From contig JADNYJ010000278.1 in NCBI GenBank assembly GCA_015501075.1, positions 1 through 44,495 on the forward strand: a stretch of 44,495 nt of DNA, given 5' to 3'. This document shows, piece after piece, positions 32,053 to 44,271 of this stretch. The stretch comes from Gymnopilus junonius (lineage: Eukaryota; Basidiomycota; Agaricomycetes; Agaricales; Galerinaceae). Numbering within the stretch: position 1 is the first letter of the stretch; every line of letters starts with the position of its first letter. Below the pieces are notes generated by a model, which saw nothing but the letters and a program-made list of their open reading frames with translations, searched no databases and had not been told where the DNA came from. Made by a program: the position numbers and the translations under genes.

Positions 32053-32952
32053 ACAAATAGCAGTGTATCTTGAGCAGAAGGAACATGTGATGCAGCATGA
32101 GAAATACATTTGACAATGTTTGGACATGTCATCCAACACACCTTTGCATGTTCAGAAACCCCTCCCCTCTCTGATTCCTGAGCATCATCAGCAGATGGCC
32201 AAGCACCTGACTCACAAGGCTGTGCTGCTGGAAGTAATCTCAATGACTTACAGTGCTTCAAGCTTTGTGGATGCATTATCATGTTTTGTAGCCCAGTATC
32301 AGCACCCAGACTTCTCCAAAGCAGCTGTGGCTTCAATTCACATCCCTTTCAATAAACTTCCTGTCTTTCACCATATTAAATTTGTTAGCCATGACATCTA
32401 TAGTCTCAATCCTCTTGACAACAAGGTCATTGACTCAATTCATGTCAACCCAGTCCATCATAACAAGTATGGAAAGGTGATCCCAGGTCAGTTTGATACT
32501 GCAGTTATCAATGTAAAGGGTAGTAAAGGTCTTGATATCAAAGGCAAGTCCAACTTTGTTCAGCCCAAGTTACTTTCTAATCAGACTTTCAAGTAGATCT
32601 TGCTGTTGGACAAATGCAGTGCATTTTTACACTTCCACCTGCAGCAGTCAGACTTTGGTTCCCACATGGTTTTCCACATAAACACCTTGCCTATGTTGAA
32701 TGGTTCACACCATTCTCCCAGGCTCCCATCAATCACAACACTGGATTATTCAAGGTTTCCCAACTAATTTCTCATGGTGAATGATGTGCAAGCATTGTTC
32801 CTATTTTACTTATTTTCAGCAGCATCCAACTTTTTTTGAAATTTGGTCCTCAAGCACCAGTCTTGTGGTCATCCAGTAATGTTCTTGATCATGCTTCATC
32901 TTTTTATGTCAATGTCTTCTCAGACAGATTTCTATATTCAACTATTTATTAG
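32053..32952 (+). pseudogene. Plavaka-type transposase, block 3 (C-terminus)
   Basis: Resumes the frame lost at 25336: AVYLEQKEHVMQHEKYI, TGA for Arg, then KHLTHKAVLLEVIS, FNKLPVFHHIKF, HHNKYGKVIPGQFDTAV. A probable intron (about 32544-32596, with a GC rather than GT donor) follows. Then [48 protein letters not shown] and a closing FYVNVFSDRFLYSTIY with stop at 32950-32952. These are the standard C-terminal motifs of the family. Near 32780, TGATGT stands where two Arg codons (CGA CGT) are expected. Confidence 0.8.
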
Positions 32953-34507
32953 ATGCTTTCATGTACACCCATCTTTCATAATTCAAAGTAAATTTGTCTC
33001 AGTTGAGCACTGAGTGAGTAAGATGACTGCTTACAGAGTACTAACTCAAGACTAATTATGATCTATCCTTGAAGATGAGCAACTATTAGCTTGGTGGGTG
33101 TTAATCAACACTAATTCAGTATTATTTCCTCCAATTAGCAAAGAAGGTTTTTCCTGATGTAGTAACATCTTCTGCATGAAGAAATGCAACTATCCTAGTG
33201 GTACTGTCTCCTGGTCTGCTTCTCCAGGCTCATACTATATTCATGAGGTTGACAGAGTACAGAACCAAGGCTGCTAGAGGACTTTGAGTTCAGATGTAGC
33301 TAGATAAATGATTGAAGTATGTACTTATACTCTCTTCACCTTCTGGACCACCTTTCACCAGTGGAGCAGGGGACAGAAGAAGTAAATGTGGTTGAGTGAT
33401 GAGCACTCTTGGGATAGACTAATCAGGTTTTTGAGGGGGTTCACCCCAGAGGTGATGGAAACCTGCCAGAAACTAATTTGCCAAATGGCCAATGTAGTTT
33501 ATGTTGGTATCTATATAAATACTTTTGTCTGTATTCTGAACATTTAATTACTAGGGCACATATTTTTTGAAACCTAAATATACAAATACTAGCTGCAGGC
33601 AAAGAACTTGTTAATAGACCAGGGTAAAACAACAGATACTAAGGTCCATTGGCCTAACCCAGATTGATCCTTGATTTGCTTTTTGGTGATATACTGGTCA
33701 CCTTGTTTCACTGCTCATATTCACTGACAGTTGTTCCATGTGGATCTAGTGCAGCATCCCAGAACCAGAACATACTGGGTGCCATTTCAATAAGAAGTTG
33801 ATGTGCAGTCCAAATGAAATTGTTAGTATGGTGGTTAAGCTGCAAATGGAAAAGTCCAATTACAAAAGATAAAGGCATAAAGAAGAACTGACTTGAGAAT
33901 AGCAGTTTAGAACCCAGCCTGTTGTAGGAGAATCATTGCAGTCAAAGTGTGATGATGCAGAATAGTCAAATGTATAAAATTTGACAACTCTAGGACAGTC
34001 TAAGGAATTAAGGAGATTTGAGGCCCTTGGCAGTTTCCTGTTTATAGTTAGACTAGGAGAAATAATAGAAATAGAGTAAAATATGCACATAAAGATGACC
34101 TGCATATATTAGGCATAGAAGCCTTGTAGGAAGCAAAAATGTCAGGTTTGGAAGTCTAAAATCATATAGTCAAGACCAGGGACAAATAATAGAAAAAGAT
34201 AAGCAGCTTGCAATCCTCAACAGTTGTAGTTCTAAAAGCATGTATTTGGTGAAAGCAGATCATCTGGTTAAAAATTACTGGCAATATAACTTATATTGTT
34301 TGCAAGAGTGAGAACCAATGCCCTTGGCCATGGCTCTGCTATTAAGATGACCTGAATGTTTCATGCTGGCTTTTTGACTGAAACAAGCAAGTCAGTAAAT
34401 TGATAATAAAAAAACTATTTAATTACTGCATAAAATCCTTGACTGCATTGAATTTCAGTTGGACTGTAGGTGAGTACAAAGCAAAGTCTTGAACCATTTT
34501 ATCAACA
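32953..34507. other. Non-coding, CG-poor stretch
   Basis: No gene is supported on either strand. It should include the 3' end of the Plavaka element, but I could not find an inverted repeat matching the region before 15695. Confidence 0.5.
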
Positions 34508-35580
34508 TTATAAACACAAGTGCTGAACTAAATTTACAATTAGACCCAGAGTCAAATAAAAGGTCAGAAGTTGCACAATTTTTTCCTCTTTAAATTTGGT
34601 ATCCTCTGGGCCATCTTTCTGCCAGAAAATAATTGGCCAAGTGTGACCATCCCCAGGCAAAGGTGCACAGGATCTGTGCACCTTTCCTTCAAGAAGAAAA
34701 TAATTCTTTTCATTGGTATTGCACAGGCTGCTTTTGAGATCTTTCTTCAACATTTTTCTTGTCTCTACCAAATGTTTTGTTGCATAATGTTCAACCACAT
34801 CATCAGATAGCCTGTAATAATGAACATCCAGATTCTAGAATATGACAAGCAAATGCACCTTTCTACTCCAATGTAGACAGCAGTCTTCCTAAGATGGATG
34901 CCAGTCTGATACAGGTGTTGCAGGTGCTTGTAACAGTCTTGACCTTGCTCTATGTTTAATTTAAGAATTGTTGATCCATATGCATTGGAAGCTGCAATGA
35001 ATTGCAAATAAATGTTGTCCAGAGTTTCCTAAAGATCCAAGTCAGAAAAGATCATTTTTTATTTTATGCTATGCCTCACTTTGTCAGAAAGTTTCTGCAG
35101 AAGACCTGCATAGCCTGGGTTATTGATTCCTGTTGAGAACCACATTTAACATCCTTCATAAGGTGCCAGCTAGCACAGGTTTGAAAGTAGCACTACTACA
35201 CATAACCCAGATGTTGGCCAATTTCAGTTGCCACATGGACTGTACATGCATCAGTCTTAATTCTGAAAAAAATTTGTTTTAATTGATCATCATACATCTT
35301 AAGTGTGTTTTACTTGAGTTCTCTGTTTTTTTTTCATTCCTGCAACAGCTGCAGTGAATTTTTTTCTGGTGAGGCCCAAAATAGACTCTTCACACAGCAG
35401 CCAGCCAGGTGTGGGAATCACTGTGCCAAGGCCTAGCTATGACATTTGCTGATAGCTGAGATAAGAATTGGCTCTTTTATCTTCAACTCCCATCATCCTT
35501 GCTTGCTCCTGCTCATCATCCAGAGGCATCGCAAGTGAATTGCACCCTCATATGTCTTTCAAACTTGTATAAAGCATGTT
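34508..35580 (-). pseudogene. Unrecognised minus-strand gene, degenerate
   Basis: Reading leftward from about 35580, coding-like segments follow one another: LAMPLDDEQEQARMMGVEDK, GLGTVIPTPGWLL, ILGLTRKKFTAAVAGM, IKTDACTVHVATEIGQHLGY, then after a likely intron ETLDNIYLQFIAASNAYGS, LKLNIEQGQDCYKHLQHLYQ, and finally VEHYATKHLVETRKMLKKDL and FWQKDGPEDTKFKEEKIVQ. Frames change and stops appear, so the gene is dead. I do not recognise a domain. It lies just downstream of the pogo-like transposase on the same strand, so it may be a second gene of that element or a separate remnant. Confidence 0.4.
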
Positions 35581-35586
35581 AAAAAG

Positions 35587-38117
35587 CTAATTTTTATGTG
35601 TTTTACATTTAGGATTTCTTTGGGCAACTGCACTTGCTATGTTGTCTGTCTCAGCCAAATTCCTGACTTGCAATGACTGCAAAACAATGGGAGGATTTGA
35701 GGTGGTGGCAAGAGGGGGAAGAGGTGTCATAATGGTCTGTGGTTGCATTTGCCTGTAGAGTGGTCTAGGGTGAGGTCATTCTGGTATGCCAAAAGTAACA
35801 TGGCACATAGTGTTCCATTCCTCATCAAATCTGGTTGGTGTTCCCAGGTCCCCCTCCTCCTCTAGTCCTTCACTCAAAGTAACAGCCCTGCCTCTACCAT
35901 GACCCCTGCCTCTACCTTGCCCTCACCCTCAACCTTAACCTTGCCCCCTTGCATTTTCTTTCTCTACTTTTTCTGCCACCTTTTGTCTTGTTTTCTCCTC
36001 CCTTGCCTTGAACTTCTCTTCCAGTTCAGCCACCTTCTCATCAGCCTTCCTTTGCCTTTCCTCCTCTCACTTTTGCTTCTTCTCCTCCTGTTCTGCCTTT
36101 TTTATCCTTTGTATCTCCTCTTGTTCCATCTTCTTTAATTCCTGTGCTGCTGCTTTCTCAGCCCTTCTCAGTTCATCAGCTGCTTCCTTCTCTGCATCCT
36201 CAATCAATTTCCAATGCTGTTTCAAGGCTCCTTTGAAGGCCGGATCCTTCATAACCCCTTTCCACATCCCTCTCAATTCAGCAAGTGCCAATTCCTGCAA
36301 GTTTTCCTCTGACATCATATGATGAGGGTTAGAGGATGAATAAGTTTTCTTTTTGTGAGTTTCCTTCCCATACAAAATCCTCTGTAGCCACCCATTCTCA
36401 TCTCTCATCAGCACTTTGATATGATCCTTTCCAGTTGGACCCTGAACCTCATCAAGAAGGGCCCACAGCTGCTTGTTTTCCTTTCGGAGTTCTACTCAGC
36501 CAATGTTAGGTGGGAGGGGTGTGGGAGGTCAGCTAATTTATAGCACTGCATTGTGGTGGATAGGGATGAAATGTCAGATTGGGTTGATGGTAGTATTAGT
36601 AGAGGATGCTGCAGAGATTGGTCAGTATCAGTAGTGCAATGTAGTAATAGCATCAGATTGTGTAGAGTTGTTGACTGCCTCAGCATGATGGGTTGTAAAA
36701 GTAGGTGAGATAGATGATACTGGCATTGCTGCCTGAGTTGTCATATTCAAAGCAGGTTCATAGGCCTCATCAGGGATGGCAAGAGGGTTCAATGGCCAGA
36801 TTCCTGACTTTGCAAATGCTGAAATAATTGTAGTTGACTTGAAGGCCTTTTGACATGCAGTATGGTAGTGCCTGAGGAAGTTGTATTTGGTGACAGGAAT
36901 GCCATTGTGAGTGAGGCAAACCACAAGAGATTTCCAATGGCTTGACAATGGACTGAAGACACCCACATCACAGGGCTGAAGTGCATGAGTTGTATGGGAA
37001 GGCAAACAGACAATGATGATCTGATTCTGAGAGGTGAAATGGCAGAACTTGAATGTGCAGTGGGAATTGTGCCCATCTAGAATCAAAAGACAATAGCCAT
37101 TGGACTTATTCCTTGCTTGGGACATTGGGTGGAAATCCTTTTCAATCCACAAACTTCAAGCTCTTGTCAGTCCAACTGTTTTTCAGATATAGAAATGCTG
37201 TATTGAAAAAAATGTGCATATTGTATATGCATTTAAAAAATTACAATTACCTGGCATTGCATGGGTTGTCCTTCCCCCACTCTAGAACACACTGCTTTCC
37301 TTGGAATATAACTGATGGTGGCAATGCTGAGCCATCAGCACAAACTGTTTCAATAATCATGACCATCTCCTGGTTGCCATTTTCAACTTGCTGTATGTTC
37401 TTCTGATTCCTGTCAACAATGGCTGATACACTCTTTCCTACCCCCAACTGAATTCCCTTCTCATTGGCATTGTAGATGTTTTCAGGTGGGATTTGGTACT
37501 CCTGGATAAGATCACCATCAATCAATGATGTCATTCAGGGTCAGTGCTTGCTGACTCAACATACATCAATTAAATCCTTCACCATCTTGAAAAAGTCAGT
37601 GACAACTGCAATTGAGAGACCAAGCACAACATTCTTTGAGGGCTGAAGTCTTCTTTATCTTCAACTCTGGGTGTCTTTCCATGAATTTAGGGCCAGTTTG
37701 CACCAACTTTGGCACCTGCAATCAACTACCAGTATGTGATATAAATAAGTAATTAGCCAGGTATTTGATCAAAGATAACTTTTTCTTACAGAAGCATGCT
37801 CACCAAGCATGTCAAGAGTGACAGGAAGACCATGACCCAAAGTCTTTGTCCAGTCAGCCAGGACATCCTCCTCAGCATCAGAGAGTTTGTACTCATGAGC
37901 ATGAGCATCCTTCTGAGACTGTGCACCATTGAGATAATCTTGCAAAGTGGTCTGCTTGACATTGTAAAGGGTGCAAATTTTGCAGATAGAAAGGGGTTTG
38001 CCATTTCATCAACATAGGACTCCTGTATGGCCATCATGGCAAGCCTAAACATGCATCATTGTCCAAAGCAGCAAGATCAATAGGAGAGTCTGGGTGAGAG
38101 CTAGGGTTTTCAGACAT
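35587..38117 (-). pseudogene. pogo-like (DDE_1, CENP-B type) transposase
   Basis: Reading leftward from ATG 38117 (MSENPSSHPDSPIDLAALDN): a helix-turn-helix region with MAIQESYVDEMANPFLSAK, then AHEYKLSDAEEDVLADW, the CENP-B/Psq-type DNA-binding domain. The catalytic part has YNANEKGIQLGVGKS, then LLILDGHNSH, LPSHTTHALQPCDVGVFSPL and FAKSGIWPLNP. A long Glu/Lys/Ala coiled coil (36067-36414) and an Arg-Gly tract (35880-35930, decayed to Ala/Leu/Val codons) follow, with the stop at 35587-35589. The first catalytic Asp is Asn (37463-37465), by a CG to CA change. Frames are broken in several places. It is an old, inactive Tc1/mariner-superfamily element. Confidence 0.8.
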
Positions 38118-40952
38118 GGTATTCAATGTATCTATCATGTAGTCAACATGGATCTTCATTTATACTGGCATTGGCCTTGAAATTCAGTACAAAGAAAGCT
38201 CAGAGATTTCATGGCAAATTTGCTGGATTCATGCATCATCAGCCACCTCACCAGTGAGCATTGCTTTGCATTTTCAGCTCAGATTTACATTATTACACAT
38301 AAATGGATGTCAAATAATAGATTTCCACATGTTATAGTGCCACTGGTTTCACAATCTCAACATTCTTTCAATTGCACAATGGTACTATTTATGTACCTCT
38401 GGCTTTGCCTGGCTTTGACAGCTCAAAAAAAATCACAAAAAATGGTTGATCATCTAATTTTGATGTGGCAATCTCTATATTTTGCAATGTAAGTGATGGG
38501 AATTCTGCATTGCCTTGCTGTCAAACAGGGTATGGTGTTCTTCTCAGCTATACTTCCTTGTGTTCTGAACCACACAGTGGAAAAATCAGACCATTTTCTT
38601 ACATAGAGAGTATGCACACATAGCTAACTGTATGACCAGCTCAAAGAAGGCACCCATGCTGCCTCAGAACAAGTGCTTACACACTTGAATCACAGCTGGA
38701 CACATGCTGATAAGGTGAGGAAAATAAGGCAGGCATGAGATTGCTTAGAAATCACAGCATCCATGGCACACACACCTCTTTCCCAAGGCATTTCTCCTAT
38801 GTCAAGCTATAATTCAAGCTTCTACATTGGTACATATGTTGGAGGGGTTGACTACTTGCCCTTCAAGCAAAAAAATTGGTATCATTTGCTATAGATCTTG
38901 CAGAATAGTGAGAATGGTCAGTTACCAGGGGTGGACAGCTTCTGGGTCATGTGCAGTAGAGGTGATGAGACCATTACATGGTTATGTGTGAAAACGGGCC
39001 ATCCCCATTATTTTCAGCCATCTCTATAAATTAATATAGGTTGTTGATAGCCTTCCTGAGCTTAGACATCCCAAATATACTCAAGAAAACCACATTAAAA
39101 CATTTAAAAGCTTAATATCAGAAGATACAATGATTGTGATAACCAGTAATCATTAATCATTTATTATAAGATATAAAAGCAGATTACTACAGTCCTTACA
39201 CACTAGTAGGGGCCTCGAGTTATTTAAAATTAAATACCAAGGGAGCAGAATGCACACAGACAATGGGAAAAGCCTTTCAGCCTGATATAGAATGCAGAAT
39301 GGCAGCCAAACAAGTCAATCTCCAAAGCAGTGTAATCTATTTTTACCATCTGGAGGAATGTAACCAGAAGTGGAATAATCCACAATGATCAACATCAGAG
39401 CAGGTGCTATTTTTAGTAATATGAAGAGCAAGGCAAAGGTGCTTGTCCCCTCATGCTACCTTGTAAACTAATAAGTTTACACCTATCCCAGACATTAGCC
39501 ATCCCCTGAGGACTCATACAAGTCCTCTGCGATGCAGATAAAATATTAAGGATGCTATAATGTACTGGCATTGCAAGATTGCAACAGCAGGAATATTAAT
39601 CCAGCAAATGCCTTAAATGGCAATGCATTAAATATTCAGTGCTTGATGAATATGCCCTGCCAATGGCATAATTCCCTTCACTCTGAAGCAGACCAATGAC
39701 AAGATAATTAATTACACAGCACTTATTAATTAGCTTTAGTAAGACACCCAAAAACAGTATATAACCAGTAGAATTAGTGTAGAAAAGCAAGCAGACAGCA
39801 CCCCTGAGTCATAGCAATACAATCGAGCATCTGGCTTCTAACTAGAAATAGAAAGACATTTGATTGATATAAAAGCACAAAGCTTCAGAAACTAAGAATT
39901 GAGCTCAGAATAGAGATAAATTAAGCAAAGGCTTTATAGACAAGTTAGGACCTAGTTGAGTAGTTGGGAGTAGACAGAGCATCACTCAGCTACAAAAGTA
40001 CAAAGTCTTTTAGTCCAGAATCATAGCCAGAGTCTAGTTTTATCTCAAGAAGAGAGAATTCAAAGTTTAGAGAAGTTCTAAGACAGAAAGTCAATTAAAG
40101 CAATCCTTTATCTAAAAGCCCCTACAATTCATTGTAAACCTCATAAAAGCGAACTTAATTAAAAGACATTGATACTTAAACACCCCCAGAACTTACACAA
40201 GTCAAGGTTATTTGTTGGGTTAAAATAAAAAGTGATCTATTTTGTTTTTCATACCTCCAAACTACCTAGCTTATCAGAGGTACAAGCATTGATGAGCTGC
40301 TCCAAGTGCTGCTTGGCTTGGGTTCCCATTCTTCAATAATTCAATGGACAACCATTTTTATGGCACCAGATACATCTAGTTGGTTTAACTCAGCTTTCTT
40401 TATTTTTTGCAAGGTGGAGAACTGGTGGGCATAGCAGGTCAGGAGTCAGGTTCCTCTGCTCCTGGCAGCAGTTGATGTGCTGAGACTAGTGTTGAGTATC
40501 CTAGAGGCAATATAGACCTGGATACTTACTATGTTCATTGGGCAGCCAATAGGACTCTGCTGCAGTTCAAATCCAATACTGTGACATAATGAATATGAAA
40601 AGATCTAAGATAGAGTCTGAGTCATGGAACTGGTCAGGACATGGAGTCACTTGACCACAGTCCATATGCATGTGTCTCTTGTTGACTTTCCCTTTCCAGT
40701 GCAAGTGTGCTCAAAATGTGTTCTTTCCTAAGTATTGGGTGCTGCACCCTTGATGCAACCACCAAAATGGTCTATCCAAAGATAGGGGTGGACAGCATCT
40801 GCAAGCATGTTCACCCTTCACATCACCCTTAAAGAGAAGATGCTGCCAATGCCAGTGCCAGCAGATGGTGGGACAGTTCACCAGTCCATATTGCTACCCT
40901 CAATGTCATCCTTCTATCACTCTCTACAGAATCTGGTGCTTTCTCTGCCACT
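38118..40952. other. A/T-rich stretch without a gene
   Basis: About 2.8 kb with no supportable coding region. 39100-40250 is especially A/T-rich, with many AAAGTACAAAG- and CAGAATAG-like words, and may be a decayed LTR. No matching second copy or target duplication was found in the window. Confidence 0.45.
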
Positions 40953-43480
40953 TTGACTCTTGCTGGCATTTTGCCCCTTCCCCTTGCTGCTGAGCCCCAA
41001 GCCCAACCAACTTTCTTGTCTCACCCTCCAACATCTCCTTCTACTGCTTCCATCCATCTATACACTGTGCTAAACATTGGGAACATACTGTATAAATCAC
41101 CCTGTCTGCCCTCCTACAGCTCCTACAGGCACAGCCCACTTCATCTGTGGCTTTCAAGCTGATACCACTATAACTATGACCAACATAACCCTGCATAAGA
41201 GGGAGTAGGTCAGTATGGGGTGGGGTGTATCACTATGGCCATGCTCCCACTATGCACTTGCCAAATACTGCACTCAGCATCAGTAACTATGCCTTGCAGT
41301 TGGATGTCTCAAACAACTGTGTCAACTGTATGTGCAAGTTTATGATTGATGATGGCTATGGCATCCAGTGTGCTTAGTGGTGCTGCTGGTGCTATGGTAG
41401 AGGCTGGAGCTGGGGAAGACTGAAGGAATGTGGTGCACTATCTGCCAGCACTGTCAAGTACAGTACAAGGAGGATGGAAGTTGGAGGCTTAGTGGGCAGA
41501 CAAAACATGTGAATGGGGCTAAAACTGAGTTGATGGGTCCCTGCCCATTCCTGCGAATTGGTGGTTGGAGTCACCTGCACCAACATCACTGTCTGAGGAT
41601 ATCAAGGTCAGGCAGATGAGAAGTAGGAAAGGGAAAGAGAGGGCTGTTGATAGTGATGAGGATGGAGATAGAGGATAGGAGTCACATGTGATCTGGTGGG
41701 TACTTTTCTTCTATTTGATATTTTTTTTTTCAATTTTTCTGCATTCCTTTATCTCATTCTTCTGCCTTACATGCTCATTACTGATTGATTTGACCTCATT
41801 CTTTCAATTTTTTCTGCCATTTTCACTTGAACAAAAATGTTTACCACCTTCATCTGCAGGACTTGCACCAGTTTCAACTACAACTTCCTTGAAATTTCTC
41901 TCATCCCCGGCACACCCTCACCCTCAGGTGCACCACCAATGCCCAAATCTTGACCTCAAATATCTAGACCACTGCCTCCTGATTCACTGCCCATGCTGCA
42001 TGAGCCAGAGGGATCAGACATCCTGGACATCAACTTCAATATCCCAGACATGAAGGGCATGAAGGAAGAGGAGAAGGAGATGGTTGGATTGGGTATGAGA
42101 ATTGAGGTGTGGATTGTGGCTGTCACTGTTGTTCAGAGAGGTAATTGTGATTTAATTATGATTCTTATGATCAGTGCTGATATAACTATATGCACAGATT
42201 CTTCTATATCCCCATTTCCTGTACCCATGTGAGCTGCTGTGGAAGCTCCTGCATCTCCAAAATCACTAAGTTCACTGATGCCATCCTCTCAAACATTGAC
42301 CAGGCTCTCAATATCATCATTAATGGCCTTACTTGCACCAGTGGCTACTTCTGCACTACCAGCTACCTCAGAATACTTGCTACTGCAATTAACTCCACCA
42401 ATGTCAACTTTTATGCTAGCAGCAGTAGCTCTCAATGCAGCTCTGTCCCAATTCCTCCCTCCATCTGTATTAACACCATCTGCAGCAGCTCTCAATGCTC
42501 TTCCATCACCCTTTCCCCTTACTTCATTCACCAACCTCTCACTTCTATCTCCAGCACTGCTCAATGGTCCTCACACCTTCATACCTTCATCATTGCAGCT
42601 GCAGAATGCCATAGGAGAGAAGACACCTTTGAGATACCCATTCCCACATGAGAGGGCTGAATCACCCTCACCATCACACCTGGATGAGGCCTGGATACCA
42701 CTATGGAGGGTTGAACCTGATGAAAAGTTGGTCATGATGGTGCAGCAGTGGAAGGCTGTGGGCAGCAGAGTGCAGCAGGATGTAGCTGAGGAGCTGACCA
42801 GGGAAGAATGTGAGAGCTCGATTATGTCTTATTCTGGTGGTGTTCCTCTGCCAGTAGCAACCATTGAGGAGAAAGGTCAATGAAAGAAGAGGGCAGAGAG
42901 TGAGGATGTTGAGATGGAAGACCTGGTGCAGGCAGATGCTAGGAAGGATGGTGATGTACTGGGCCCTAGGCATCCTATATACTCTGAGATCAGTGGTTGA
43001 TTGACAGCCATCACCTTCATCTTCCACTGAACTTCTGTCCCTGCCTCTGGTGCAGGAACTGCTGCTGCTGCCCAAAGATGAGGCTGCTATGAAGGTTGAT
43101 GAGGTTCCTGAAGTTGTTCATTGATCTCCTACACCCCTGCCTCCCCTTCAAACTGTTCCTATGCCTGCCACATCAGAAGCAGTGCTAGTAACTGAGGATG
43201 CCTCACCTCCACCCTTGGTGTTGGACTCTGTCCAGCCATCACCTGCATCTGCACTGTCATCATTGCCATCTCTGTCACTGTCACCCACCCTGGTGCCCAA
43301 GGAGTGGTGTCACCACAACCACAACCATCCACATCTGCATCTGCACCAGTGCAGCCTCCAAAGATTGAGTTGATACTGCAGGATTTTGGATAGGAAGGGC
43401 ATGGATGAGTTGAGAGCATTGATAACAATGAGGAGGTCAGCATGGATATGCTATCTCCCATGTTACAATTTCCCTTTTTA
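40953..43480 (+). pseudogene. Degenerate plus-strand coding-like region, unrecognised
   Basis: Open stretches rich in Pro, Ser, Thr and Ala follow each other on the plus strand. One near 41330-41390 encodes a Cys-rich patch (CVNCMCKFMIDDGYGIQC, then CCWC). Another (42640-42880) contains LDEAWIPLWRVEPDEKLVMM and EELTREECESSIMSYSGG. Acidic and Pro-rich segments continue to about 43480. The Cys patch plus charged segments resembles, in general style, the cysteine-cluster proteins associated with Agaricomycete retroelements. Stops and frame changes prevent a gene model. I do not assign a function. Confidence 0.3.
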
Positions 43481-44271
43481 TCTTATCTTATCTAGACTCA
43501 ACTGGCAACCGGACCACCATCTCTTCTATTTCTCCTTTCTTTTCTCTTCTTTCCTTATGCAGACAAGTTTCCATTCATGATCATCTTTAGACACTGCCTC
43601 ACCTCAATGATCACTCCTTTCCTCCATCTTTTCTTGAAACCTCATTTATGTGAACAATCTTTCTTTTATGATGATCATCCCTATTCCTCCCCTTGTTTCA
43701 TTCATGTTTTAGCTATTTATTATCAAAACCTAATACTTATATAAACCATAGTTTACCAGACATGTTCTTTAGCTAGTTCTTGAGAATTCATCTCTAGTAA
43801 CTACCAGAGCAAACTTGAACCACTAAGGCAATCTTCTGTTGAAGACAATACCTTAGTGGACTTCATCAAATGACCTCTATGACCACTATGCTTGACTCAA
43901 TCTCAAGTGATTAAGTTCAATCATTAAAGTCATAACAAAAGAACTAGCTACCAACACATTCAATGCTCTCTGCTTAGCAAGCATTCACCACTGACATTAC
44001 GGCTCACAGAAGAGGATGATTGCCGCTACCTTTAGTGATGAAGAAACCTCTGACCTGAACCCAGAATGAACCTCTGATTCAGGAGCATCAGACATATTTG
44101 ACACTCCACCAGAAGGAGAAGAAAAACCCTCTTGAATGATCTACTCTCTTTGGAAATCTTGTCCAAGAGCCAGCAATACTTAGGCCTGACTTTGCCTCTT
44201 TATTAAGAAGATTACTGGGACCCAAACAAATCAAACCCAAACCCATATTCTACCCCATCCTCAAACCCATC

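Larger units (their letters stand above)
15695..32952 (+). mobile_element. Plavaka-type DNA transposon carrying two nested insertions
   Basis: The transposase frame runs through three blocks, 15695-16433, 23722-25336 and 32053-32952, and each block ends exactly where an insertion begins. Removing the two inserts and one copy of each flanking duplication gives a gene of about 3.2 kb, the normal size for this CACTA-related family in basidiomycetes. The outer termini of the element were not found, so only the span of the gene is given. All blocks are CG-poor and riddled with TGA stops at positions where the family has Arg. Confidence 0.7.

Noticed and set aside
32053..32952. Reading these motifs as the end of the large gene of the 6.7-kb insert
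   Set aside because: They are the C-terminal motifs of the Plavaka transposase and join in frame to 25336 across ACAAAT; the large gene ends on its own stop near 31811.
39132..40199. Candidate solo LTR (TGTGATAACC to AACTTACACA)
   Set aside because: The five bases on each side do not match and no second copy is in the window.
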